Assembly: GCA_907163375.1 (NCBI GenBank)
Contig: CAJQUW010009226.1
Span: 62,001-126,000 of the forward strand
Reading direction: 5' to 3'
From: Prostheceraeus crozeri
Taxonomy: Eukaryota > Platyhelminthes > Polycladida > Euryleptidae
Length of the DNA: 64,000 nt
Both the position numbers and the translations under genes were made by a program. This document shows, in pieces, positions 10,356 through 18,100 of the stretch. The notes beneath the pieces were generated by a model that was not told the DNA's origin, searched no databases, and saw only the letters and a program-made list of their open reading frames with translations. Each line of letters starts with the position of its first letter. Position 1 is the first letter of the stretch.

Positions 10356-11171
10356 TTAAAAACAACATATTTCAGCTATACTTTTATAATCCTCTTCATT
10401 TAGAATCTTCTTTTCTAACCGTCTTTTCAATATAGCATGAATTTCATTGAAACTAGAATTATGTCCTTCTTTTATTGCAGATATTAAAATATTTAATCTA
10501 TTTAGTAATTCTTGTGGATCATCTGGTAAAAATACAGTTGTTTCTGTTTTAAAACCTTTTCCTACTTTAACTCCCGTTGATAATAAATTTTCTAATTGTT
10601 TATAACGTCTAAGACATTTTGCTGCACCGACTCTATCTAACATAGCTTTATATTTTATGAGATCTTCTACAGCATAATTATTTAAATCTGCTCCTCTTAA
10701 AAGATCAACAAAATTTCTATCTAAACTAAAAGGATATTTATCTGGTGAAAAAAGTAAACCTCGAAAAGGTTGTGGAAATATTTCTTTTTGTCCGAGATAA
10801 AATCTAGGTATTGTTTTTCCATCTATAAATGAAATAGAATGTTCAAATTGCATAGATTTTGGTAATTTCTTATTAAAGTTTGATTCTAGTAAACCATAGT
10901 CATCTAATATAGTTTTGTGTGCTGGATCTGTTATATTAATTTGTTTATCATTATTTGTAAGTTCTTTTTCAAGAGTTTTAAATGGTTCCATAGTTTTTTC
11001 ATAATCAGTTTTTAATTGCTCGGTTTGCTGCATTTTTTCAAACATATCAGATGGAATACCAGCTTTTATCATTCTATGTTGAAGATGATTTTCTTTCATA
11101 ATATTTCTTTGTTTTATTAACTCATCTAATTGTTGGATTCTTTTTTGATTATCAGCTTTGATTTTATCCAT
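10356..11171 (-). CDS. DUF8207-like Polinton protein (element A)
   Basis: Protein of about 271 residues from the Met at 11,171 (MDKIKADNQKR), chosen because element B's copy starts at the same place; an upstream Met at 11,267 adds 32 residues with no counterpart. It has an N-terminal coiled coil (about residues 1-75), a middle domain with FIDGKTIPRFYLGQKEI and GLLFSPDKYPFSLDRNF, and a C-terminal DDPQELLNRLNILI helix followed by EGHNSSFNEI. The DDP-EL-RL-LL and H-EI pattern is that of the DUF8207-type proteins widespread in arthropod Polinton-like elements (from memory). Its function is unknown, probably virion-associated. It looks whole. Confidence 0.6.
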   Translation of the reverse strand: MDKIKADNQKRIQQLDELIKQRNIMKENHLQHRMIKAGIPSDMFEKMQQTEQLKTDYEKTMEPFKTLEKELTNNDKQINITDPAHKTILDDYGLLESNFNKKLPKSMQFEHSISFIDGKTIPRFYLGQKEIFPQPFRGLLFSPDKYPFSLDRNFVDLLRGADLNNYAVEDLIKYKAMLDRVGAAKCLRRYKQLENLLSTGVKVGKGFKTETTVFLPDDPQELLNRLNILISAIKEGHNSSFNEIHAILKRRLEKKILNEEDYKSIAEICCF

Positions 11172-11276
11172 TTTTAAAATATAATATTTGAATTTTGTGG
11201 TAACATTGGAATACAAAAAAAACATTTTACTGAACAAATTATTTTTTATTGCTTTTTTGTCTGACATCTTTTCGTT

Positions 11277-11906
11277 TTAAGTTTTGTTTAATAAAGTTTT
11301 TAGTTCTTCTAAAAAAAATTTATCATTTTCTTCATTAGAAATTTTACCATCACTAAAAGTTTTACCATCACGAGAATTTTTATCATCAACTTTTTCGGAC
11401 TTTAAATGATTTACTTCATTAGCTATTCGATCAAATTTTTCAATCTCATCTAACGTAATAACATTATCATCACATACTCTTTGAAAGTAGTAATGTAATT
11501 TGTCATAGACTTCTTTAATATTTAAATGCTTAGTTTTTAATGATTTTCGTTTCTTAGTAATTAAAGATTTATCTAACATTGTAATAAGTGAAATTGTAAA
11601 AACACCCGTACCTGTTAAAGCAGTAGCAACTACTGGAATTACTAAAACACCTGAAGACATAACAATTGTTAAAGCACCTAAACTTATTGTGGAAAATATT
11701 CCAATACCTTGTGTTACATTCTTAACTTTAGACCATCTCTTTCTTAATTTTTTATAATGCTCTAATCTTAATAATAATTGAGATTCCTTATCTTTCATAT
11801 ACCTAACTCTATCTTTGTGTTTTTCTTTATTCAATTCAGTTATTTTTAATTGTGATAACGAAGGATATATTCTTGAGGTTCCTTCCATTTTTGAAGTTTC
11901 TTCCAC
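11277..11906 (-). CDS. Two-span membrane protein of element A
   Basis: Encodes 209 residues. A basic N-terminal region (KDRVRYMKDKESQLLLRLEHY) is followed by two hydrophobic segments, GIFSTISLGALTIVMSSGVL and VIPVVATALTGTGVFTISLI (about residues 70-115), then a basic helix and a conserved YYFQRVCDDNVITLDEIEKF. The homologue in element B (61,519-62,127) is very similar and occupies the same end position. Many Polintons carry a hydrophobic protein here, perhaps for membrane interaction during entry or egress (inference). No named family is recognised. It looks whole. Confidence 0.65.
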   Translation of the reverse strand: MEETSKMEGTSRIYPSLSQLKITELNKEKHKDRVRYMKDKESQLLLRLEHYKKLRKRWSKVKNVTQGIGIFSTISLGALTIVMSSGVLVIPVVATALTGTGVFTISLITMLDKSLITKKRKSLKTKHLNIKEVYDKLHYYFQRVCDDNVITLDEIEKFDRIANEVNHLKSEKVDDKNSRDGKTFSDGKISNEENDKFFLEELKTLLNKT

Positions 11907-11959
11907 ATTTCAGGTTCCTTCCACTTTTGTTTCATCCATTTTTTAGTAAATATTTTGAA

Positions 11960-12085
11960 TACAATCTTCTGGTATATTGAGACTACGTGATATTTTGAGA
12001 CAACTTAAATTTTCGACCACGTGATATTTTGAGACCACGTGATATTTTCGACCACGTGGAATTTTGAGACAACTTAAATTTTTAG
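11960..12085. repeat. Short repeats with CACGTG sites at the end of element A
   Basis: A unit of about 20-22 bp containing GACCACGTGATATTTT is repeated with variation; three exact CACGTG hexamers lie between 12,018 and 12,058, with degenerate ACGTGA and GACAACTT copies around them. It lies just upstream of the membrane-protein gene and may be promoter-related or part of a terminal repeat. Confidence 0.5.
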
Positions 12086-12560
12086 ACCTTTTCAGAATAT
12101 ACATCTTTTCAGTATATGAAAAAACCCCAACGAGCATGAAACTGTTTTTTCTGCTTTTATCCTTAAAATTATTTTTATTTATAAAACTCTTTTTCAGTGT
12201 AAGAAATATTTCCTATACTTATTCTGTAGGTATCTCATTTTTTTTTAGTTTTTCTGAATTGGTCATGTATTCATTTTTTTGCATTTTTGGGGTATCATAT
12301 TTTATTTTTCTGTAATATTTTTTTGATATTTTTGATTAATATTTTAATATTTTTTGATATTTTTTTGATATATAATATATATTATTGTTTTAGTAGTCCG
12401 GAGGTGTCCTGGAACGGTCATATATACATAACTAAACTAGATTTGACTACAAGATTTGGGAAAAGCAATCATGAGTCAGTCGTCCGCGTGCCTCCTTTTC
12501 CCTGCCGCAACGAAGTCAGGGGAGAAACGGAGGTCTCTGATTGGCTCACATAGTGTCAAA
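12086..12560. other. Junction between elements A and C, no gene
   Basis: T-rich, low-complexity DNA runs to 12,390, then composition changes abruptly at the 16-mer TAGTAGTCCGGAGGTG (12,391-12,406), which recurs exactly at 53,663 in element B. After it the DNA is of ordinary composition and belongs to the promoter region of element C. Short open frames here are not convincing. Confidence 0.5.
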
Positions 12561-12578
12561 TGTGAATTCGCAGGAGAC

Positions 12579-12585
12579 TATAAAA
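12579..12585 (+). promoter_or_regulatory. TATA box (TATAAAA) upstream of the Pro-rich gene
   Basis: TATAAAA about 130 bp before the ATG at 12,714, in GC-richer promoter-like DNA. A TGAGTCA site lies about 100 bp further upstream (12,472-12,478). Confidence 0.55.
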
Positions 12586-12713
12586 GCAGACGTCTCCGCA
12601 TTTTCTCTTCATTTCATTCTCTTGACTTGCAAAGCGTGTGTCACTTGCTCAAGCCATTCTCCGTCTCAATTTTGTATGATTCAATCCTCTTTGCAAATTT
12701 ACAAGTGAGTGTC

Positions 12714-12947
12714 ATGACTGTCTGGCCTAAACCTTACCAGCATTTTAGAAGAGAGACGCAGGAGAGTGTGTGGCCGATGATTGTACAAGCTTATTTTGTT
12801 GAACCATCACCACCACCGCCACCTCCACCACCTAGACGCTTTACCTTTAAGTCTTTTAGGGAATTGAAACTTAATTCGGGTCCTAAGCCCAAGACATTTA
12901 ATTTACTGGACGATGACGAAGACTTAGATTTTGGCGATAAGCTTTAA
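12714..12947 (+). CDS. Small Pro-rich protein with acidic tail (element C)
   Basis: The ATG at 12,714 opens a 77-residue frame: MTVWPKPYQHF at the start, a run of eight prolines in the middle, a basic RRFTFKSFRELKL stretch, and an acidic tail with LLDDDEDLDFGDKL. I do not recognise the protein. The run of prolines followed by a short acidic C-terminus suggests an interaction module. It is the first gene downstream of the TATA box at 12,579 and is followed directly by the gene at 12,951. Alternative upstream starts in the same frame exist but would cover the TATA region. Confidence 0.45.
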   Translation: MTVWPKPYQHFRRETQESVWPMIVQAYFVEPSPPPPPPPPRRFTFKSFRELKLNSGPKPKTFNLLDDDEDLDFGDKL

Positions 12948-12950
12948 ATC

Positions 12951-13749
12951 ATGCGAACGCCCCAAAAGGTCCTCTTGAGGGCCACCTCATATGTCGCTGC
13001 TAAGCTAACAATTTTCTTTTCTCTGATGATCATGAATGCACTTAGTGGTATTCTTTCGTTACAGACTGCCATGGCCATGAATCCTACTCCAACTGCAGCA
13101 TCGCTGAATCCTCATCATCTCGAGCTGTGGAATCCGAAAATTGAAAAGGTAATTCACGGCTATCCTACCTACAAACAACAAGTGCACTACAACGGTGTTC
13201 GACTCTATCTTCAAACGCCGGCGGTATGTTTACCAAAAGTGGATACGTAAGTAAATCGTTGCGGTCAAAACCTGAGTATCCCTATTGATAATTGGTTGCG
13301 TCAGCAGCTTGACATCTTAGAAGACTTTGTGAGGCAAAGGCTCTTATTCCCACTGAACTATTACAGTTGTGGCCAGAAAAGAAAACTTCTTATTATAAAC
13401 CATTGTATCGCGGCACTCGCTGCTATATTTTGCAAAGCAAGTATTGTAAAGTCGCTTCAGGAGTGACAGTTGGTCAGTTGAAACTGAATTGTCATCGCTA
13501 GGTACAGGCTTTTATTCCTTTCATATTGAGGTACCTGCTGTTTATGTGGGACCTCATCAATCTGACGGTAATTTGATTTCTCTCAATTTGCGCATTGCTC
13601 AAATTCATCATCAACCTGAGTTAACAGGACTTGATCACATTGAGAAAGTCATTGATTCTTGTGTCAAAGAGTGTCAAGAACCTGTCGCCAAACCTAAACG
13701 TCGTCGCACATCAAAGAAAGATGGTGTTACCACCAAAGAGAAATCTTAA
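12951..13749 (+). pseudogene. Element C duplicated gene, copy 1 (hydrophobic N-terminus, GFYSF/VYVGP motif)
   Basis: The N-terminal part has a hydrophobic segment (AKLTIFFSLMIMNALSGIL, a possible signal or membrane anchor), then a Thr/Pro/Ala stretch. The C-terminal part has GTGFYSFHIEVPAVYVGPHQ and SLNLRIAQIHHQPEL, ending in a basic PKRRRTSKK tail. The GxYSFxI...VYxGPH...L pattern recurs in unnamed proteins of arthropod virus-like elements; no function is known to me. A second copy lies at 15,418-16,042. The tail overlaps the small Cys/His gene. Broken, about two breaks. Confidence 0.45.
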
Positions 13750-13900
13750 GTATTGTAATGAGTTAGTATGTAGTGAATGTGGAAAACGCGGTCTTGCGCG
13801 TTATGTTCAAATAAAACATTGTAATCATGTTGTATGTATCTTTTGTTATGTAAAGGACAGACATCCTTGTGAAGTTACTGCTCAATGTATTATCTTGTAA
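13721..13900 (+). CDS. Small Cys/His-rich (RING- or ribbon-like) protein
   Basis: Sixty residues from the Met at 13,721. Cysteines and histidines are spaced CSEC...HCNHVVCIFC...HPC, enough to bind one or two zinc ions in a short RING-like or ribbon fold. The start overlaps the end of the preceding gene in another frame. It could regulate protein turnover or simply bind nucleic acid; nothing in the sequence decides this. Confidence 0.45.
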   Translation: MVLPPKRNLKYCNELVCSECGKRGLARYVQIKHCNHVVCIFCYVKDRHPCEVTAQCIIL

Positions 13901-13922
13901 TTAAGTCTTTTTGATATTGTAG

Positions 13923-14486
13923 ATTGTCATCTTCATAGACAGTGAGGGAAGACCCATGCAGGAATTGAGTGCTATTGCAATGAGAGAAAGTGATCAAACT
14001 GTTGTTAGTGTATATCATAGATTTGCCTACTGTCCTCCACACAAAGACGAATGGTCACGACGTCATGTGCATGGACTTGATCCTTCTATTTTGATTCATA
14101 TTGGATTTGTAAATGAAACGTATTTGATAAGTGATTTCAAACGGTGGCTGTCAGGTTTTCATATTGTTAAAATATTAGGAAATGATTCTGAATGAGAAGC
14201 AGCAACACTTTAGTTGCACATTGATAATTTATATTTACCATGTTGGGTAGATCGTGTAAGACAAGACTATCATATGCATTGTGATCAAAAGAAGTTTAGA
14301 GATGAAATGATTTTTGATATGGCTGTATGTTTTGGTGAGAGACATCACCTTTGCAGACCACCATCCCATTGTAATACTAGAAATAAAGCCACCTACATTG
14401 CAAAACTCTCTTCACGCTGGCATTGTAGTCTCTATGACGTTTATGAACTGTATCTATATTATTGTCAACAGCATGGGTCTATGTAA
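13923..14486 (+). pseudogene. DEDDh-type 3'-5' exonuclease-like protein (element C), broken
   Basis: The start reads IVIFIDSEGRPMQELSAIAM, matching the Exo I pattern (hydrophobic strand, D-x-E, then a polar-to-hydrophobic strand). A RRHVHGLDPSIL segment resembles the HG/LxP region of DnaQ-type nucleases, followed by a DFKRWL helix and an ILGND Exo II-like strand. The C-terminal part has WHCSLYDVYELYLYY, a good H-x4-D Exo III. Such proteins accompany polymerase B in arthropod virus-like elements (from memory). The likely role is proofreading or end-processing of DNA (inference). An intron-acceptor-like TTGTAG immediately precedes the coding start. Broken, about one break. Confidence 0.5.
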
Positions 14487-14632
14487 AACATGTTTTTACT
14501 CCTTGTGAATGAATGATGATCATTTTATGAAGTGTATTCTGTACTTGTAAATTTTGTCTGGTGTTGAATAAACTTACAGTGGAACATGATTGTTATATCT
14601 GTTTTATTCATAGTGGAAGTCATTAAAACAAT

Positions 14633-15076
14633 ATGAAATCTATAGCCACAACGTTTATGATAGCGCATCGTACACTAAGTAACGAGTTATGTTTTTTGAC
14701 ACTTGATCAACAAGGATTCGATGGATTTTTACAAGATTGGAAACTTACATTTAAAATGAAGATGAAAGATATGAAAGTAGTGCTAACTGAAAGCCTTCCT
14801 CTCTTCAAAAGATTGATGGAGAGTTTACAACCTCAAGATGTAAAGGATAGACTCGTTGCTTATATAGAGTTGAAAGATTTGCAAAAACCACTTCGTTTTG
14901 GATCTTATTGCGCAGAATGGTCTCTTAGTGATCAATTTTATGGTCGTCATATGGAGAAAATTATGGAGAGAATAGTAGAGACGATGGAAGGAAATGCGTA
15001 CGTTGTTAAATATTTCATGATTCAACTGAGTGTGTTTACATCCACGACTTTGTTTGATGGTCGACACATTGTGTAG
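14633..15076 (+). CDS. Free-standing polymerase-B N-terminal-like domain, copy 1
   Basis: An intact 147-residue frame. The core (FDGFLQDWKLTF, then a helix with LPLFKRLMESL, a strand pair, then QFYGRHMEKIMERI and YFMIQLSVF) follows the same order as the N-terminal domain of Polinton-type polymerases in arthropods, as seen in element C's own polymerase near 20.9-21.5 kb. A second free-standing homologue lies at 23,292-23,744. No catalytic motifs are present. A role in protein priming or as a polymerase partner is conceivable (inference). Confidence 0.5.
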   Translation: MKSIATTFMIAHRTLSNELCFLTLDQQGFDGFLQDWKLTFKMKMKDMKVVLTESLPLFKRLMESLQPQDVKDRLVAYIELKDLQKPLRFGSYCAEWSLSDQFYGRHMEKIMERIVETMEGNAYVVKYFMIQLSVFTSTTLFDGRHIV

Positions 15077-15124
15077 ATGTAATAAAGATTTCTTTTCACT
15101 GAGTATTTAGTAATGGTGTATAGA

Positions 15125-15285
15125 GCAACATGAGTCGTAGCGCTTTGTTAGATAAAGGAATGCGTCTTTGTTCGAGAAAAGGGGCGCGACACAACATGAG
15201 TCATTGCGCTTTGTGCATTACTATCGGACTCCTTGTTAGATAAATGAATGCGTCTTTGTTCGCTAGAAGGGGTGTGTCACTCAAG
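15125..15285. repeat. Two-unit tandem repeat in the element C intergenic region
   Basis: Two copies of a 70-85-bp unit containing CAACATGAGTC, GCGCTTTG, TTGTTAGATAAA and TGCGTCTTTGTTCG. It lies between the gene ending at 15,076 and the TATA box at 15,314, so it may be an upstream control region. One unit includes an exact TGAGTCA (15,197-15,203). Confidence 0.55.
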
Positions 15286-15313
15286 TCTTTGTGAGGACTA
15301 GAACGACTTTGTG

Positions 15314-15441
15314 TATAAATAGGAAAGGTTTCCACCCACGCAGTCAAACGTTCACGTGTGATAACTCTTTGTCACGTAACAAAGACAGGGAAAATGTGAA
15401 AAGGGAAACGCATGTGATTGGAGCTAGGTCTGGTTATAAAA
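15314..15441 (+). promoter_or_regulatory. Two TATA boxes upstream of the second duplicated gene
   Basis: TATAAAT at 15,314-15,320 and TATAAAA at 15,435-15,441, the second just before the N-terminal part of the gene starting near 15,418. With the boxes at 12,579 and near 23,150 (minus strand), this shows that element C genes rely on TATA promoters, which is relevant to its TBP-like gene. Confidence 0.45.
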
Positions 15442-16042
15442 CGGACGACTGAGCTCATGGCAATCATTTCCGTCCTTGCGCTAACCATGCAGTTTCTCGA
15501 AGCCATCAACTCCTCTGCTCTTGCACTGGGTACACTGAACTCCCTTACTTTAGCATCGGGTAAAAATGCTTTCAATCAAAAGATAACTCATCATGGAGAA
15601 GCCGTGACCATAAAAACTCCAAAGGTTATCTAAAGGTTATGTCAACAAAGTATGGACTGGACGTGTGTGTGCCGTTAGACTATTGGACACGGTTACAATT
15701 CAATACTCTTAAAACATTCCTGAAGAAAATCTCACCTTTCCCAAAAAAGTTGTTCGACACAATGGGAAGCGGCCACAAGTTCCCATCATGGAAAGACGAT
15801 ACATGTATGTTCATATGGATAGACACTGTCTCATCATCCATGAAAAGGAGGGCAGTGAATTCGACTTACTCAATTGCAAGCCACTCCCCATTTTGGGAAA
15901 AGGATTCTACTCCTTCGAAATTAAAATTCAAACCATCTACATGGGTCCGCGCAGGGACGGAAGGTTGTTTACGTTGAATCCCTATCTTGTCTCCATAACC
16001 TTTAAAAATGATGTCCATGTTGATGATGATCAACTACAGTAA
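15418..16042 (+). pseudogene. Element C duplicated gene, copy 2
   Basis: Matches the gene at 12,951 in layout: a hydrophobic N-terminal segment (LMAIISVLALTMQFLEAI), then Ser/Leu-rich sequence, a middle part with VPLDYWTRLQFNTLKTFL, and the C-terminal motif GKGFYSFEIKIQTIYMGPRR with RLFTLNPYLVSITF. The two copies are quite divergent, so the duplication is old. Function is unknown; the N-terminal hydrophobic stretch suggests a secreted or membrane-bound product. Broken, about two breaks. Confidence 0.45.
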
Positions 16043-16198
16043 CACTCTCCACACACTGAGAACGCACCATCGGTCTTTATGAGACCACGACCTAACGGCC
16101 ACCGTATCAAGAAAGAAAATGTACACTCACCATGCCACATATGAACATGACTATCTCCTTCTTTCTTAGGCATACCATTCTTCACTCAGGTTTTAAAC

Positions 16199-16828
16199 AT
16201 GTGGAAATTATCAGCATGGGTCCATCTATCATGGAAAAATCAGTGTGTTACATTTCATGATACGAAACGTCAACTTCAGATAACTCTAGAACGCTTTCAA
16301 CTACGAAGGTTGCATCGCGCAATCCTATCCAACTCTTGCCGTGTCATTAACGTAGAAGACGGCATTGTATTTATTCGCATTCAAGAGATGATTCTACATA
16401 ATGATCACTGCTACATCGTGACTCCAAAACCCTCATGGAAAAAGTATAAAAGGGAAGTTCACTTAACCCTCATGTCATTTGTGAGTCATGCTCCCCATCC
16501 GCATCATCAACGCCATGCGCGAAATGAATCTCAGAAGAGACATCGATTTAGAACAGTTGCATACCCATCTATCCCATTCAGTCTATCATCGCGGTCGTCC
16601 GCAAATGTTGGTCATTCGCATGAGCAACGGTCGAAATCTTCAAATCTTTCGCTGCGGCAAAATCCAAGTCCTAGGAAACCTTTCTCATTTCGTGATGCAG
16701 TCCATGTGTTACGAAGTCGTCAAGAAAATGCGAACACTCATGCCTCATCTCCGCCTCAGTCCCCTGACATTGAAGAATATAGTAGTGTCTGTTCAATTGA
16801 AGATGTTAGTGAATCTAGCCAACATTAA
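16199..16828 (+). CDS. Unrecognised element C frame overlapping the TBP-like gene
   Basis: A 209-residue open frame. Its first part, to about residue 95 (SWKNQCVTFHDTKRQLQITL, then EDGIVFIRIQEMILHNDHCY), has an alternating strand pattern and looks like real protein. The remainder is Ser/His/Arg-rich and probably just reads the TBP-like gene in another frame. The first part faintly recalls PC4-type single-strand DNA-binding coactivators (a basic strand pair, then an ITLxxFQLRRL helix), but the match is too weak to name. It directly precedes the TBP-like gene and a TATAAAAG lies at about 16,445. Confidence 0.35.
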   Translation: MWKLSAWVHLSWKNQCVTFHDTKRQLQITLERFQLRRLHRAILSNSCRVINVEDGIVFIRIQEMILHNDHCYIVTPKPSWKKYKREVHLTLMSFVSHAPHPHHQRHARNESQKRHRFRTVAYPSIPFSLSSRSSANVGHSHEQRSKSSNLSLRQNPSPRKPFSFRDAVHVLRSRQENANTHASSPPQSPDIEEYSSVCSIEDVSESSQH

Positions 16829-17027
16829 AACCAGTAATCATTGCATATTTTATGAAACTGAACTCTTTCCTGCTGCTTTGATTCGGAAGTTGCATCCTGT
16901 ACATATTGCATGGTTTCACAACGGACATTGTATCATGACTGGTTTACGTGATATCAGTAAAGTAGCTGACATTGTTAAATCTTTAATGCGTTATCTGTAT
17001 GAGTCACAGTTAATAGAATCGTGTTAA
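16488..17027 (+). CDS. TATA-binding-protein-like protein (element C)
   Basis: An intact 179-residue frame, the length of the TBP core. It reads as two tandem repeats of the TBP saddle. Repeat 1 runs about residues 5-88: DIDLEQLHTHL, VYHRGRPQMLVIRM, LQIFRCGKIQVLGN. Repeat 2 runs about residues 89-175: LKNIVVSVQLKMLVNLANI, FYETELFPAALIRKL, AWFHNGHCIMTGLRD. Repeat 2 closely follows the eukaryotic TBP pattern (IQNMVGS, YEPELFPGLIYRM, FVSGKVVLTGAK). TBP binds the TATA box and seeds the pre-initiation complex. Repeat 1 is more divergent. Several element C genes have TATA boxes. I infer that it recruits or replaces host TBP at element promoters; the family match is strong, the role is inference. Confidence 0.75.
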   Translation: MLPIRIINAMREMNLRRDIDLEQLHTHLSHSVYHRGRPQMLVIRMSNGRNLQIFRCGKIQVLGNLSHFVMQSMCYEVVKKMRTLMPHLRLSPLTLKNIVVSVQLKMLVNLANIKTSNHCIFYETELFPAALIRKLHPVHIAWFHNGHCIMTGLRDISKVADIVKSLMRYLYESQLIESC

Positions 17028-18100
17028 TCACATGATGTGTTTTGAATGAGTCACCGCAATGAACTATCGCCACACACACACTTGTCGGTGAAAAGGTCAC
17101 GCTGTCTGACGTGAGGCACCATCGCTTTGTCTGATACATAACATCCACAGACATGTCGGTGAAAAGGCTGAACAAGACTGATAATATTCTTATCTAACTT
17201 ACTGGTGCTTTATCCCTTCATGAGTCAGAGCTACTTATAGACATGAGTCAGCAAAGTGGTTGATGTTTCCTAAGCCGAAGAAATTGTCATGATGCTACAT
17301 TCGTTGGTGAGGATGATAACTTACAAACTCTAACATGGTTTTGACTTTATTTTATGCTTTACCTATCTTGCAAACAGTGAAATGCTTGTCACTTTATTTT
17401 ATACTTCACCTATCTTACAAACAGCGACATGGTGATAACTTTATTTCTAACTTTACAATCATCAACTTTATTTCTAACTTTACAATCATCAACTTTATTT
17501 CTAACCCTACTCATCTTACAAAATGATCAAAACTTTTACTTCTATCTATTGCGTGAGAATCCCATCTTTATGTCAAAAGGAAAACGACACAGTCTGCACA
17601 TGATATGTTGTTGAATGAAAGACATTTCATTACAGTCACACATAGTTAACACTGATGGTAGCAGAAAACAAAGTTTTATGGCTCACATCACCGGAGAAAA
17701 CAAAGTCACTCATGTGCGGGGAGAAAACAAATTCAGGAAAAACCAGTTGATATGCAAGTCATGATATGCTGTGATCAGGAGTTGGACGCATGTTACATGG
17801 CACTCACTCACAACGCCCCATAGAAAACGCCATGGAGAGAAAACATGAACCACAACAGAGAGGAAGCATTCATCATCAGACATCGCCGGACGGAGTAGGA
17901 GAAAGTTTCTGTCTCTTGGGTGGAGGTAGATGAGTGTCTGGATGGCCATACGGTAATGAGTGGTTAGGACTCATCCAGCATCGCTTGTCTTCCCAAGCTG
18001 AGAGACCTCTTTTCCGAAACGTCGTTGTTCTGACTTGATGCGATTGTGATATTAAAATGGTCATTTCTACTTTTTTAATTTTAAGTGAATCTAAGGCATC
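17028..18100. other. Non-coding region between the convergent gene blocks of element C
   Basis: No convincing gene. It contains three exact TGAGTCA (AP-1-type) sites at 17,047, 17,221 and 17,244, an approximate 50-bp duplication with CTTTATTTTATRCTTYACC (about 17,340-17,430), and nearly three copies of a 27-bp unit with TTTATTTCTAACTTTACAA (17,430-17,510). Confidence 0.5.

Larger units (their letters stand above)
1..12140. mobile_element. Polinton-like element A (right part; broken)
   Basis: Very AT-rich virus-like element with the usual Polinton gene set on its right side: a 114-aa conserved protein, DNA polymerase B, an A32-type packaging ATPase, a minor capsid-like protein, a DUF8207-like protein and a two-span membrane protein. 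The integrase, protease and major capsid side would lie left of the window. It is a fossil with roughly ten breaks, among them three transposon insertions in the polymerase gene. The last four genes correspond one to one, in order and strand, to those of element B at 59-62 kb, so both belong to one lineage. The right end is not defined by a visible terminal repeat; I place it after the membrane gene near 12.1 kb. Confidence 0.85.

Noticed and set aside
16199-16480. Possible PC4-type coactivator next to the TBP-like gene
   Set aside because: The strand and helix pattern is suggestive but key conserved residues cannot be matched by eye, so I left it unnamed.
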